Assembly (NCBI RefSeq): GCF_004924335.1
Contig: NZ_CP024633.1
Location: forward strand, 2,666,001 to 2,730,000
DNA from: Mycobacteroides salmoniphilum
GTDB taxonomy: Bacteria > Actinomycetota > Actinomycetes > Mycobacteriales > Mycobacteriaceae
Direction of reading: 5' to 3'
DNA: 64,000 nucleotides
Shown here: positions 49,984 through 58,833 of the stretch, in pieces
How positions within the stretch are numbered: the stretch's first letter is position 1
Layout: every line of letters begins with the position of its first letter
Made by a program: the position numbers and the translations under genes
Notes under the pieces: model-generated
Told to the model about the DNA's origin: nothing
The model's input: only the letters and a program-made list of their open reading frames with translations
Databases searched by the model: none

Positions 49984-51838
49984 CAAAGCCACCGATCCCG
50001 GCCTCGGACAGGATCTGCATCATCCGCTCCTGCGCAGCTTCACGCTCAGCGCGAGCCTCTTGCCAGTTGGAGAGCGCTTCATCAAGGTCATGCGATTCCG
50101 TCTGCGGCCAAGGATTAGGCCTCACGCCACGCGCGACCAGGCCACCGTCGGCATCGAAGATCGGCGAACGCCAGGACCTCGCCTCGGCGTCCTCCGCTCC
50201 GTCTCGGACGGCCCTGAGCGCATTCGCGGAAAGCGCACCCCAACGCCCGGTGTCCCGACGGCCATGCGCGACCTGGACCTGGTGGCCATCGTCCTCCATG
50301 TCCAAGAAAGTCACCAGCGCATCGCGATCATGCCCATTCGCCGTCTTCGTGAAGCCGAAGATCGACGTCTTGACGCCTCGCTTCTGTTCAAAAAAGAGTT
50401 GCTGAGGCATGTCGATCACGAAGTCGAGCTTGGCCCGCTCGAGGATCGCGAGCGCTGCCTTCTGGTTTGGGCTCTTCGCAAGGGTGTTGTTCGGCATGAT
50501 GATCACCAGCCGACCGCCGTCCTCCAAGTACTCGATGGCGGACATCGTGAAGTTGATCGGGTTGTCGTTCTCGTACGGCGGGTTGATAACGCACTTCGTC
50601 GGCTTCAGGCTCTTCACGTACTTGCGGAGCTTCTCGTCGCTCTTGGCCACAGCGAACGACTTCCCATGCGTCACGAGAGAGTCTCTGTACAGCAGGTTCG
50701 ACCGGCCGTCGCCATGCAGGAACATGTTCGAGCACGCAAGGGCGAACAGGATGGCGTCGAGTTCGAGCCCGATCAGCTGGTGGTCGTGGATACGATCGAT
50801 GCGTTCCTCATCACCATGCGCCTTGTCGACGAGCTGCTCCATAGCGTCCATCAGGAATCCGCCGGACCCCATGCAGGTGTCTAGCACCACGTCATCGCGC
50901 TCAAGTCGAGCCAACTCCACCATGAAGGTCTTGATGTGGTCCGGTGTCAGGATGATGTTCTTGTTGTCCATCTTTCCGGCGCGCGACAGGAAAATCTTGT
51001 AGGCCCGCCCCAGGATGTCTCGCTTCACCGAGCTCTTCGAGGGCTGGTGCACTCGATTGTCGATGTCGTCGATGATGTCCTTGTATTCCCCCAAGGGAAT
51101 GTCGATGGTCTTGACGAACGCGAAACGGTCCTTCCAGTCGATCATCTTCGACTCGGAGTTGATCTTCTTGTCCAGTTGCCGCTTAACCGCGTCGACGATC
51201 TGATCATTGAGGTATCGCGCTTCGACGAGACGGGTGTCTTCGGGAATCACCTGCGACTTGTAGACGGCCCGGAATTGCGGATCGTCCAACGCGATCATGA
51301 GCGCAGAGAAGAACAACGAGCGCTCGGTGTCCCGCACGCGGGAGTCCTTGTGGAACCGCTCGTTGAGTCGGATAAGAAAGCGGCGCAGCTCAGCATCTGA
51401 GAAGGGGTCACCGTGTGCCGCCGCTTGGTAGTGCTTCGTCAGCGTGGCTAGGCTGACCAGCGACCTCACGTCGTCGAGTTCTTCGATCTCCTCGCTGTCG
51501 CCCTTACGGAGGAAATGGGTGACTCGAAGTGACTCCTGTGTCTGCCCGGACAGCGCGATGCCGACGATGTCCGAGTGCGGCACGGCATTGGTGGTCATGT
51601 AGCTGCGCACATCAGCTTCCGCGGCGGCGTGATCGGACTTCAGTCCCGGCTCCCCCGACTTCGCCTCGACGACGATCAGCCACTCGCCCATGTCCTTGAA
51701 AAAGTCGGGGAAGCCGTCGCCAGTGGACCCGGCCCGCTTCGACTGGAAGCCGAACTTCTTCGGGATGTCCCGCTTCTCGACGAACGTCGACGCCCCGTAG
51801 AACTCCCGGAACAGATTCTCTGTCGTGCTCTCAGCCAA
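49976..51838 (-). CDS. Fused restriction nuclease and N6-adenine methylase (BcgI A-like)
   Basis: 620 residues from TTG 51838 (AAGGGG six bases upstream; the longer frame lacks family character). The N-terminus holds a PD-ExK nuclease motif: GDGFPDFF at residues 41-47, then VVEAKSG with E58 and K60. A helical linker follows, then the methylase: LTPDHIKTFMVELARL, DTCMGSGGFLMDAM (S-adenosylmethionine site) and VINPPYEN (NPPY catalytic site). One chain for cutting and methylating plus a separate S subunit matches type IIB BcgI rather than type I, and no HsdR gene is present. Confidence 0.85.
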   Translation of the reverse strand: MAESTTENLFREFYGASTFVEKRDIPKKFGFQSKRAGSTGDGFPDFFKDMGEWLIVVEAKSGEPGLKSDHAAAEADVRSYMTTNAVPHSDIVGIALSGQTQESLRVTHFLRKGDSEEIEELDDVRSLVSLATLTKHYQAAAHGDPFSDAELRRFLIRLNERFHKDSRVRDTERSLFFSALMIALDDPQFRAVYKSQVIPEDTRLVEARYLNDQIVDAVKRQLDKKINSESKMIDWKDRFAFVKTIDIPLGEYKDIIDDIDNRVHQPSKSSVKRDILGRAYKIFLSRAGKMDNKNIILTPDHIKTFMVELARLERDDVVLDTCMGSGGFLMDAMEQLVDKAHGDEERIDRIHDHQLIGLELDAILFALACSNMFLHGDGRSNLLYRDSLVTHGKSFAVAKSDEKLRKYVKSLKPTKCVINPPYENDNPINFTMSAIEYLEDGGRLVIIMPNNTLAKSPNQKAALAILERAKLDFVIDMPQQLFFEQKRGVKTSIFGFTKTANGHDRDALVTFLDMEDDGHQVQVAHGRRDTGRWGALSANALRAVRDGAEDAEARSWRSPIFDADGGLVARGVRPNPWPQTESHDLDEALSNWQEARAEREAAQERMMQILSEAGIGGFDA

Positions 51839-52099
51839 GTTCCACCCCTTCTGATCCGTGGTCTGGGGGCGTGCTCGAAGACAGTCCCTACTCGACTGGT
51901 CGACACTATCGGGTCGCCACCAGGCCAGCTGCCCGAAGTGCGTGATCCGACTCGGGTGGTGGGGCAACGTGGTGCTGCCGAAGCCGTCGGCCAGGTGCGA
52001 CACCACTGCCCCCGGCTAGCTGGGCAGATCGAGCGTCGCCCCGGTCCGGCGCATCATCTCGAACGGGCCGGGCGACGACAGAGAGGCGATCTCAGGTCG

Positions 52100-52774
52100 T
52101 CAGTGATCATTGCTGTCCTCGGTTACTCCTCGGAGCCCGCGGGCGATGGTCTCGGTTCTCCGCCAGACGTCGTATGCACGGTCTATCAGCTGGTGGTGGC
52201 TGTCGACCGTTGCGATCGGCGCATCACCGACGGCGTGGATCAGGTAGTGCCATGTTGCGGCCCCGTGTACGGCGGCCTCGTACAGGGCGAGCTCGACCCA
52301 CCGGTCACGGTTGTCGAGAATGCGCATCGCGGGTTCGGGGACGGGGTGGCCGCCGGCCTCACAGTGATTGTGGTAGTCGGTGTTCGGAAAGCGATGGTCC
52401 GCACGCTGGCGGATCTTGCCCGGCTGCCAACGTTGTAGCCGCGTCTGCCGATCCGACTTGAGCCATTCCCAGGCATCGTCCGGGTCGTTGGTCACCGCCC
52501 AGGCCAGGTACTCGACTTCGACGAGTTGTCGGACCAGGGCGGCACTGGCGTAGGCCCAACGGCCCATGGCAAGATACGCGGTGCTCGCGAGGAGTTCGCC
52601 GCCGATCGCCGCCACCAAGCCAGCGGGGAGGAGTCGGCGTGTCTGAGTGACCGTGAGATTGCCCTCGGCGGTGAGGTTCCTGGCGTCCGCCCCAAAAGTG
52701 ACCATCCCGAGTGACAGCTCCTTGACGAGGTCGCGTCGCGAGCGACTTGGATGGGGCGTGTCTGTTTCCGGCAT
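52100..52774 (-). CDS. Hypothetical protein
   Basis: 224 residues, largely helical: GGELLASTAYLAMGRWAYAS, AALVRQLVEVEYLAWAVTND, PDDAWEWLKSDRQTRLQRWQ and a histidine-rich segment DYHNHCEAGGHPVPEP. I do not recognise the family. It lies next to the restriction genes and could be an accessory or independent defence gene. Confidence 0.6.
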   Translation of the reverse strand: MPETDTPHPSRSRRDLVKELSLGMVTFGADARNLTAEGNLTVTQTRRLLPAGLVAAIGGELLASTAYLAMGRWAYASAALVRQLVEVEYLAWAVTNDPDDAWEWLKSDRQTRLQRWQPGKIRQRADHRFPNTDYHNHCEAGGHPVPEPAMRILDNRDRWVELALYEAAVHGAATWHYLIHAVGDAPIATVDSHHQLIDRAYDVWRRTETIARGLRGVTEDSNDH

Positions 52775-52818
52775 CCGCGCAGGCTATCGGCCCTGACACT
52801 CCCGCGGTCGGCGAACGC

Positions 52819-53031
52819 TCAACCTTCGGACACCGTTCGCTCGCCCCCGTTCCACTCCCGAGCAACCCCACGCAACTCGGTGCGCACCGCCGCGCGGCGC
52901 AGCTCCGGACGCGAGTGCCAGTGGCACATCCAGCAGCAGCACACGTTGGTGCCGGTGAATGCGAACTCCCAGTAGCGGCAGCCGATACGGCCGATCGACC
53001 ACGCGGGGGGTCGAGGTCGGGCAAGTCGCAC
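52819..53031 (-). CDS. Small Cys/Trp/His-rich protein
   Basis: 70 residues from GTG 53031. The core CRYWEFAFTGTNVCCCWMCHW followed by HSRPELRRA is too specific to be a shadow frame and resembles small putative zinc-binding proteins of mycobacterial mobile elements. The start is uncertain. About 245 bases to its right hold no other supported gene. Confidence 0.4.
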   Translation of the reverse strand: MRLARPRPPAWSIGRIGCRYWEFAFTGTNVCCCWMCHWHSRPELRRAAVRTELRGVAREWNGGERTVSEG

Positions 53032-53277
53032 ACGCGGCCAGCGCAGCGGTGAACGGCGTGCACGGCGACTTCACGGCGGGCGACGCGGACTCGGTAGGGG
53101 GTGTGGGCATCGGTACGGGACACGGCGGTCTCCTCAGACGGGCAGCCCCTCCGAGTCCGCAGATCGCCGTGGGATGGGGCTACGGCATGAGCGGTAGGCC
53201 GCCGGCCGGGAGGAGATAACCCATGGGAAGGGATCGTACGAGGGTGAGCTGGCAGGAGTCAGCCGAATACCCGACAG

Positions 53278-53952
53278 TCACCGCCGTCCCCGCTCGAACC
53301 GCCAGATCGCGTGATCGAGGGCCGTCGCTGACATCTCGAGTTCCGGCGCCGCGGCGGTCACGATCTCCGCGACGAACGCCGCGCCGACGCTGCGGCGCGG
53401 CACGTCCAGCGCACCCGCCACGAAGCGGCAGATCATCCGATCGGGCTTCACCCCGGGGACCCCCACGAGCATCAGCACATACCGCCAGGTGATCCCGGAG
53501 CGCTGACCCTTCACCGCGCACCACGCCTTCCGCGCCTGTTCCAGTCGGGCCTCTTCTGCGGCAGCTGCGCGAAAGTCAGCGGTGGTGCCGATCCCCTCGG
53601 CGGCGAGAACGCGGGCCGCGTCGCGGATCGCCTCCGCCTTCAAGACCCCGCCGCGTGTGGACGTCCGGTTACGGGTGCCGATCCGCGCCGCCCAGCCGTC
53701 GGTACCGTCGCACTCATCGAAGGTGGCCAACAGCTCCGAAGTGCCGTCTGCAGCCGGGTCACCATCCTGCCCGCGGCGGTGGGCCCGGTAGCGGTCGAGC
53801 ACCTTCACCACGCTGGAGTAGGTGACGCCGGTCGACTGTACGGAGTCGATTACACAGAGGGCCAGACCGTCGCGGTAACCCTTCGGCGTCTCAGCGCCGC
53901 GGAACTGCTGGCAGGCAGCCACGAGGGCGGCCAACTGCTCAGCGGTGTGCAT
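53278..53952 (-). CDS. Hypothetical protein with HhH-like segment
   Basis: 224 residues from MHTAEQLAALVAACQQFRGA. The C-terminal half has WRYVLMLVGVPGVKPDRMIC-RFVAGAL, similar to the helix-hairpin-helix of base-excision DNA glycosylases (LPGVGPKTA type), but with no lysine at the glycosylase position. It is divergent from a uracil-DNA-glycosylase-like gene, so a nucleic-acid role is plausible. Confidence 0.6.
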   Translation of the reverse strand: MHTAEQLAALVAACQQFRGAETPKGYRDGLALCVIDSVQSTGVTYSSVVKVLDRYRAHRRGQDGDPAADGTSELLATFDECDGTDGWAARIGTRNRTSTRGGVLKAEAIRDAARVLAAEGIGTTADFRAAAAEEARLEQARKAWCAVKGQRSGITWRYVLMLVGVPGVKPDRMICRFVAGALDVPRRSVGAAFVAEIVTAAAPELEMSATALDHAIWRFERGRR

Positions 53953-54044
53953 CAAGACCACAGCGTCGCACAGAGCACCGAGATGGGCGGGAACCTTCCC
54001 AGATTCGTCGCCGTCGCGTCGGGCATGGATGAGACGATCGCGAT

Positions 54045-54641
54045 GTGGCGACGGATCCGAAGCGGCGACAGCTCAAGCGCATCGCCGAGCTGGTCAGCAC
54101 TTGCCGGCAGTGCCCGGGCATGAACGAGCCCGGGGTGACCGCTTCGGCGCCGGGGTACGGATCGGCACACGCCCCCGTCGCCATCGTCGGGCAGAGCCTC
54201 TGCCGCAAGTGCATGGAGTCGGGGATCCCGTTCACCGGCGGCAGCGGGAGCTACATCGACCGGGCGTTGGAACTCGCCGGCCGGGAGAAACGCCAACTGT
54301 TCATCACGAACGCGGTGCACTGCCATCCCAAGGATGACCGGAAATCACATCGGTACGAGATCGAGAACTGCCGGCACTTCCTCCACGAGGAGTTGTACGT
54401 CGTGTCGCCGCTGCTGATCATCGGGCTAGGCGAAGACGCGGAAAAGGTGCTCTCCGAGCGCTACCCCGACGGGTGCCATCTAGCGTGGCCGTTCGTCAAG
54501 CCGCGGACCGTGAAGCAAGACACGACACACCTGCTGTTCCCGGAGCACCCCGGCTCGTTGCGGTTCAAGAAGACGGCCGACCGCGCGTTCTACTCACCGA
54601 GTCTCGCCGAGGCGATCGCATGGGGGTTCGAGATCAGATGA
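54045..54641 (+). CDS. Uracil-DNA glycosylase superfamily protein (family 4-like)
   Basis: 198 residues from GTG 54045. It has an N-terminal CRQCPGMN cluster site, PVAIVGQSLCRKCMESGIPF, TGGSGSYIDRAL, FITNAVHCHPKDD and LLFPEHPGSLRF. These align with the GEAPG...G.PF.G..G, N.V.C.P and HPS motifs of family 4 uracil glycosylases, but the first motif is changed to GQSLC, so activity on uracil is uncertain. Cysteines could hold an iron-sulfur cluster. Its stop overlaps the next gene by 4 bases. Confidence 0.8.
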   Translation: MATDPKRRQLKRIAELVSTCRQCPGMNEPGVTASAPGYGSAHAPVAIVGQSLCRKCMESGIPFTGGSGSYIDRALELAGREKRQLFITNAVHCHPKDDRKSHRYEIENCRHFLHEELYVVSPLLIIGLGEDAEKVLSERYPDGCHLAWPFVKPRTVKQDTTHLLFPEHPGSLRFKKTADRAFYSPSLAEAIAWGFEIR

Positions 54642-55056
54642 GCCGCGCCGACTCCGACGAGCACTACGTCCTCAACCTGTGCGAAGAGATCCTCGGCGTT
54701 GTCGGGCACCGTCAGGCGAGGTTCGACTGGCTGCGCGGAGACCCGTCACCAACGCGCCCCGTGGGTCGACGCTGCCCGTAGACGGCTACTGGCCGGATCT
54801 GAAGCTCGCCGTCGAGTTCCAGGAGGAGCAACACTCGCAGCCGTCTGCTTTCTTCGACCGTCGGGATACGGTGTCTGGGGTCGGCCGCGGCGAGCAGCGC
54901 CGCCTGTACGACGAGCGCAAGCGCACCCTGATCCCGGAGCACGGATTACGGCTCGTGGTGATCGAGAAGTCCGCCTTCACCGTGAGGTCGAAGCGGATTG
55001 CACATGACCGCGCACGTGACCTCAGGGTTGTCCGTGAGCACCTTGAACCGTTTTGA
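54638..55056 (+). pseudogene. Nuclease-like hypothetical gene, frameshifted
   Basis: The first frame gives MSRADSDEHYVLNLCEEILG then RQARFDWLRGDP. The rest lies in the next frame: LPVDGYWPDLKLAVEFQEEQ, HSQPSAFFDRRDTVSGVGRG and EQRRLYDERKRTLIPEHGLR. Adding one C to the CCC run at about 54744 would join them as a protein of roughly 140 residues. The D-x(9-10)-VEFxExQH and later R-x-Y-D pattern resembles a small nuclease-like family common in actinobacteria. Confidence 0.65.
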
Positions 55057-55252
55057 GCTCACAGCCCCCGCGGAACGGCCGCAGTGCCGTCACCTGATGC
55101 TGCCCTGTCCGAACACACGGAAACTATCGCCCTGGCGATCCCTAAGCGACACAGCAACCTCACCCGGCACCCGCTTGGCGGATGATGAGCGACATGACGA
55201 TGAACGCCGAAAAGATCCCACACATGTCGATGCGCCGTAACCGCCAGCGCTC

Positions 55253-55567
55253 ATGACGTCTGAACGCTTTGACGGACACCAGCAGTCTCTGGCTCTGCAC
55301 GCGCTGGTGGTCTCCAAGCTGCTGAGAGATCCAGAGCGTGTACTGGAGATCGCCCGGCGCAACGCTAAACACGACCTCGGAGTCGGGAATGTCCACAGCG
55401 AGAAGTACATCCGCGAATGGGACCGCTTACTCAAGCAGGACATCCCATCGCTCATCGACGCGATGCTCGATCCGTCCGATCTCGGGATCACGTTGCGCTC
55501 GTGCACGCCGTTTACGGGGATCCTCACCGACGACGAGGTGCAGGCAGTCAAACGGCAGTACCGATGA
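55253..55567 (+). CDS. Hypothetical protein
   Basis: 104 residues. RFDGHQQSLALHALVVSKLL, RDPERVLEIARRNAKHDLGV and LTDDEVQAVKRQYR form an all-helical protein. Similar small proteins with H..V..KL..DP..VL..A..N are frequent in actinobacteria, sometimes beside toxin genes. No partner is visible here. Confidence 0.6.
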   Translation: MTSERFDGHQQSLALHALVVSKLLRDPERVLEIARRNAKHDLGVGNVHSEKYIREWDRLLKQDIPSLIDAMLDPSDLGITLRSCTPFTGILTDDEVQAVKRQYR

Positions 55568-55589
55568 CAAGTATTTCGGGGATGTCGGT

Positions 55590-55604
55590 GGGTGGGTGGG
55601 TGGG
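55590..55604 (+). other. Perfect G-quadruplex motif
   Basis: GGGTGGGTGGGTGGG: four G3 runs with single-base loops, the most stable parallel quadruplex pattern, in the non-coding strip 23 bases after the preceding stop and 204 bases before the integrase start. Confidence 0.75.
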
Positions 55605-55807
55605 TAACCTCCCAGACACGGTGAGGTTCTGATCCATAGACCGGTGGGCCACAGCATAGGTATCAATGATCTGCGGCCACATTAGGTATGGAGTTCGCCT
55701 GATGCTCCCGCACGTTAATAACCTCTTGGACTCAAGTCCCACAAAGTCTGCGCTTAGAGGTTGAGAAACTCCTGCCGCGCCCGCCACTAAGTGCCACGCT
55801 GAAATGT

Positions 55808-57016
55808 ATGCCAAGACCACCACGATGGGCCGTTCCCGTCAGAACGACGGCGGGTATGAGATATGAGGTCCGGACGCACTGCACGCGCCCGGACGGCACC
55901 AGCTACCAGCAAAAGCGCAGATTCAAAACCCTCGCCGCCGCTGTCGAGTGGCACACCACTGTCATGTCTGAGCTCCGCCGCGGCCATCAGAAGTCTTCTG
56001 CCCCACCGCTAACGGTGCAGCAGGCAGTCGAGGACTGGTTGTCAGGACAAAGGCTCCGGGAGACAACGATGGCAGCATATGTCAGTGCCCTTCGACCAAT
56101 CGTAGATGCCCTCGGCGACAGGCCTATTGGCTCGATCACCAAAACCGATATCGAGTGCGTCGTGCAATCGTTGCGCACGGGCACATCGGTGTCGGGCACC
56201 TGGCACGCACCCCAAAAGCTGAAAGGCAAAACAGTGCGGTCGGTTTGGACCGCGAACACTATCAACCCAATGCTCGCCCGGATGCGTGCAATTATCGCCG
56301 ACCTCGTTGCTCAGGGCCTGTTGACGCGCAACCCTGCCTCGTTGGTTAAGGCTCTGCATCCGGTGAAACCGATGTTCAAGACACTTGAGGCTGAACAGAT
56401 TCCGGTCTTATTGCGCGCCACGGAGAATCATCCCTTCGGCATAGCATGGCGGCTGGCGTTGTTGGGACTACGCCGTGGCGAAATCCTCGCATTGACGTGG
56501 GATTGCGTCGATTTCCGAAAGAACGCGCTACTTATCTCTCAGGCGCGCATTCCCACACCGGGCGGCTCCCGCGTCGGACCGACCAAGACGGTCAACAGCA
56601 TTCGCGTCTTACCGATGCCGGCCGACCTCGCCTGGGCCTTGCTTCGCGTGCAAGACCGGCAGGCTCAGCTGCGTGAGCGGCTCGGCAGTCAGTGGCCGAA
56701 CTCAAACATGGTTGTCCTCGGTAGGGATGGACAACCTCCAAACCCGGGCACATTGACGAGTACGTGGAAGAAGACCCTCAGAGACGCCGGTCTCCCTCAC
56801 ATCCGTCTCCATGACGCCCGTCATTCATGTGCCACGCTAATGCATTTGAACGGCGTCCCAGCTGTGGTGGTCGCCGCCTGGTTGGGCCACGCAGACCCTG
56901 GATTCACCTTGCGGACGTATACACACTCGAACCCTGCCGCACTGGCCGAGGCAGCGAAGTTCCTCGACAGCGTCACCCAGTTGATCCCCTCGTCTGAACC
57001 GGGCTCGGTCGCCTAA
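55808..57016 (+). CDS. Tyrosine site-specific integrase
   Basis: 402 residues. The arm-binding end has RYEVRTHCTRPDGTSYQQKR, the core-binding domain LTVQQAVEDWLSGQRLRETT, and the catalytic domain LALLGLRRGEILALTWDCVD (first Arg), LHDARHSCATLMHLNG (His-x-x-Arg), WLGHADPGFTLRTYTH (His/Trp and Tyr nucleophile). All catalytic residues are present. It lies 1.8 kb from the tRNA-Val att copy, as expected for an integrase that recombines into a tRNA 3' end. Confidence 0.95.
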   Translation: MPRPPRWAVPVRTTAGMRYEVRTHCTRPDGTSYQQKRRFKTLAAAVEWHTTVMSELRRGHQKSSAPPLTVQQAVEDWLSGQRLRETTMAAYVSALRPIVDALGDRPIGSITKTDIECVVQSLRTGTSVSGTWHAPQKLKGKTVRSVWTANTINPMLARMRAIIADLVAQGLLTRNPASLVKALHPVKPMFKTLEAEQIPVLLRATENHPFGIAWRLALLGLRRGEILALTWDCVDFRKNALLISQARIPTPGGSRVGPTKTVNSIRVLPMPADLAWALLRVQDRQAQLRERLGSQWPNSNMVVLGRDGQPPNPGTLTSTWKKTLRDAGLPHIRLHDARHSCATLMHLNGVPAVVVAAWLGHADPGFTLRTYTHSNPAALAEAAKFLDSVTQLIPSSEPGSVA

Positions 57017-57145
57017 CCGCCTATCTTGGCAGGCCACCGCTTCTACACCGAGAGACTCGCAGGTTTAGAAACAAGGCAGCGAAAGCTGTAATAGGAGAAC
57101 ACGTTGCAGACAACAACCGGTTTTATTGATCCCCGAAAAACAGGG

Positions 57146-57177
57146 AGACCTCCTGATCCACGGGTGTGGGGAGGTCT
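57146..57177. terminator. Inverted repeat downstream of the integrase
   Basis: AGACCTCC and GGAGGTCT form 8-bp arms around a 16-base loop. It may end integrase transcription or be a recombination accessory site; there is no T-tract on the plus strand. Confidence 0.35.
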
Positions 57178-57317
57178 GCATTAAGAAGTCTACTACGCGC
57201 ACGCCGGCCACACGATTGCTTTTCAATCTGCAAGGAGCGGTACGTCGGCACCGGTATGCGATTGGTCCGCGCGCACCACTGAGTCTGTCGCTCAGCTGAC
57301 ACTGCCGTCCGGTGCAC

Positions 57318-57364
57318 ACTTGGCTGGGAGTCAAGTGGTCGCAGGTTCAAATCCTGTCAGCCCA
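57318..57364 (+). other. 3' half of a tRNA-Pro(GGG)-like sequence
   Basis: ACTTGG-CTGGGAG-TCAAGT would form an anticodon arm with GGG, followed by a T-arm (GCAGG-TTCAAAT-CCTGT) and CAGCCCA. This resembles the 3' half of mycobacterial tRNA-Pro, but no matching 5' half (acceptor or D-arm) lies upstream, so it is a fragment. Confidence 0.6.
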
Positions 57365-57484
57365 ATAGAGAATTGCACAGTTAGGAGACAGTTCCGCGAG
57401 GCCGGCAGCCGTCTTTTCGACACCCGGTACGGGTATGAGTGGCCACGCAAATGACAACCCGCATCCGAATCAGCTTCGTCCGGT

Positions 57485-57985
57485 TCATTGATTCGGGTCT
57501 GATTCGACGGGTACGACCGTGACAGTGGGGACGTGGCCGGTGAGCGTCAACGGCGCCGCACCCGGGCCGACGCCCACGCTGCCAAGGAATTTCAACAGAT
57601 AGCTCTCGGTGGTCGAGTCCGCGGCGAGGCGCACCACTTTGATTCCTTCGCGTTCGGCTATGCGCTGGCCACCATTCTGTACGCCGATGGGAGTCACGAT
57701 GATTCCGCCGGATGCGCCCAAGTCGCGGATCGAATACGCGAGCGCCGCCACTGCGTTCTGCTTCACCTTGGAGGTGGTCAGCCGCCGACATTCGATGACG
57801 ATGACCCCACCACCGTCTGTTGGGACACCCTTGCCGTCGATCTCCCAGTCGGTCGCGTCCCCGACGAGTGTCTGTTTATCGGCCACACGTTTCAATCCGA
57901 GACCAAGCAGATCGCTCAACTTCTGGAAGAGAAAGCGTGCCACTTCCTCATAGCTCTGCCACGTCGTCACTTGTTCATTGCTCAT
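57485..57985 (-). CDS. Mrr-like restriction endonuclease-fold protein
   Basis: 166 residues. WEIDGKGV, GGGVIVIECRRLTTSKVKQN and DLGASGGIIVTPIGVQNGGQ follow the PD-(D/E)xK arrangement of Mrr-type nucleases (D-x(n)-ExK). The usual catalytic lysine is arginine here (ECRR), which may reduce or abolish cleavage. Its ATG overlaps the preceding stop by 4 bases. Possible defence gene, or a DNA-binding derivative. Confidence 0.7.
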   Translation of the reverse strand: MSNEQVTTWQSYEEVARFLFQKLSDLLGLGLKRVADKQTLVGDATDWEIDGKGVPTDGGGVIVIECRRLTTSKVKQNAVAALAYSIRDLGASGGIIVTPIGVQNGGQRIAEREGIKVVRLAADSTTESYLLKFLGSVGVGPGAAPLTLTGHVPTVTVVPVESDPNQ

Positions 57986-58167
57986 TGCGTTGCATTCCTT
58001 TCATTCACTAGTCCCCCCGCACCCAGCTTGTCGACCGTGGCCCGCGCAGCGTCCTGACTGGCATCAACCGCGGGGAGAAGGGTTTTACGCCGGGACCGCC
58101 CCCATCTTCGGGCGCTGATGAAGAACTGGCCGTCGATTCGGCCGATCGTCGCCGCAACCGTTGACAT
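57982..58167 (-). CDS. Small basic protein upstream of the Mrr-like gene
   Basis: 61 residues from MSTVAATIGRIDGQFFISAR, then RWGRSRRKTLLPAVDASQDA. It ends with the 4-base ATGA overlap into the Mrr-like gene, which argues that it is translated. An upstream ATG at 58185 would add six residues. Its small size, basic character and position near the att site would suit an excisionase or DNA-binding partner, which is only a guess. Confidence 0.5.
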   Translation of the reverse strand: MSTVAATIGRIDGQFFISARRWGRSRRKTLLPAVDASQDAARATVDKLGAGGLVNERNATQ

Positions 58168-58185
58168 GCCGACACCCTGAGTCAA

Positions 58186-58833
58186 GTCCTAAAGTGTCCG
58201 AAATCTACTGTTATCCAACATATTTAGTTGATGCGCCAACATTGGGCAAATTTGCATCGGTGGATGGCAACCCGCTTTTACTCGAGGGGGTATTCGCTGA
58301 CGTCCGCCAACGGTCATAAAGCGTGCCCAGCTGTCTAAAAAATACATCGACGAACGTCGGTGAAGGAGGTTCCAATATCTGGGGTCAAGTAGCCGCCGAG
58401 CCCTTCGCAGCAAAACCCTGTACACATCGCCGCTCAGAGCGCTCGGTCGAACCGTCGACGCCCCCGACGGACGTCACCGCTCCGGGAGGCACAGCCTCGA
58501 CGGCCCCTAGCCTCCCGCGCCGCTGACGCTCAACACCTTTGGCGTACTCCAGTCGCCGAAGGTGAGGCCAGATGATCATCAGCGGACTGAGGGCGATATG
58601 CGGGTTCTGGATTGGCGTTCTCGCATGCCTGCGCCGCCGGGTTGGCCACCGCCGAGTTCTCGCGAGTTCAGGTTCCGCGCTATCTGTCGCGCCGCGTTTT
58701 TGAGCGCTAAGGGGTGGTGAACAGGTTAAATCGATAACCCGGGTTGGGTCATAAGTGGGTCACGCTCTTATCAGACTCTTAATTAGCGCGACGTGTAGCA
58801 AAGCAAAAAGACCCTTCTACCTGCAACTTTCTG
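58186..58833. other. Right end of the island, no supported gene
   Basis: Contains an AT-rich strip near 58200-58260 that may be a promoter for the small basic gene. The last 70 bases (58764-58833) resemble the chromosomal sequence just outside the left att copy (19355-19419). Confidence 0.4.

Noticed and set aside
53223..53492. Plus-strand frame with a strong GGGAGGAG binding site before its ATG
   Set aside because: Most of it is antisense to the 224-residue gene at 53278-53952 and the product is Arg/Pro/Ser-rich; only the binding site looks real.
55735..55760. ACAAAGTCTGCGC near the integrase resembling ATAAAGTCTACGC near the left att repeat, considered as integrase arm sites
   Set aside because: Matches are short and only two or three copies are visible by eye; would need footprinting or comparison of related elements.
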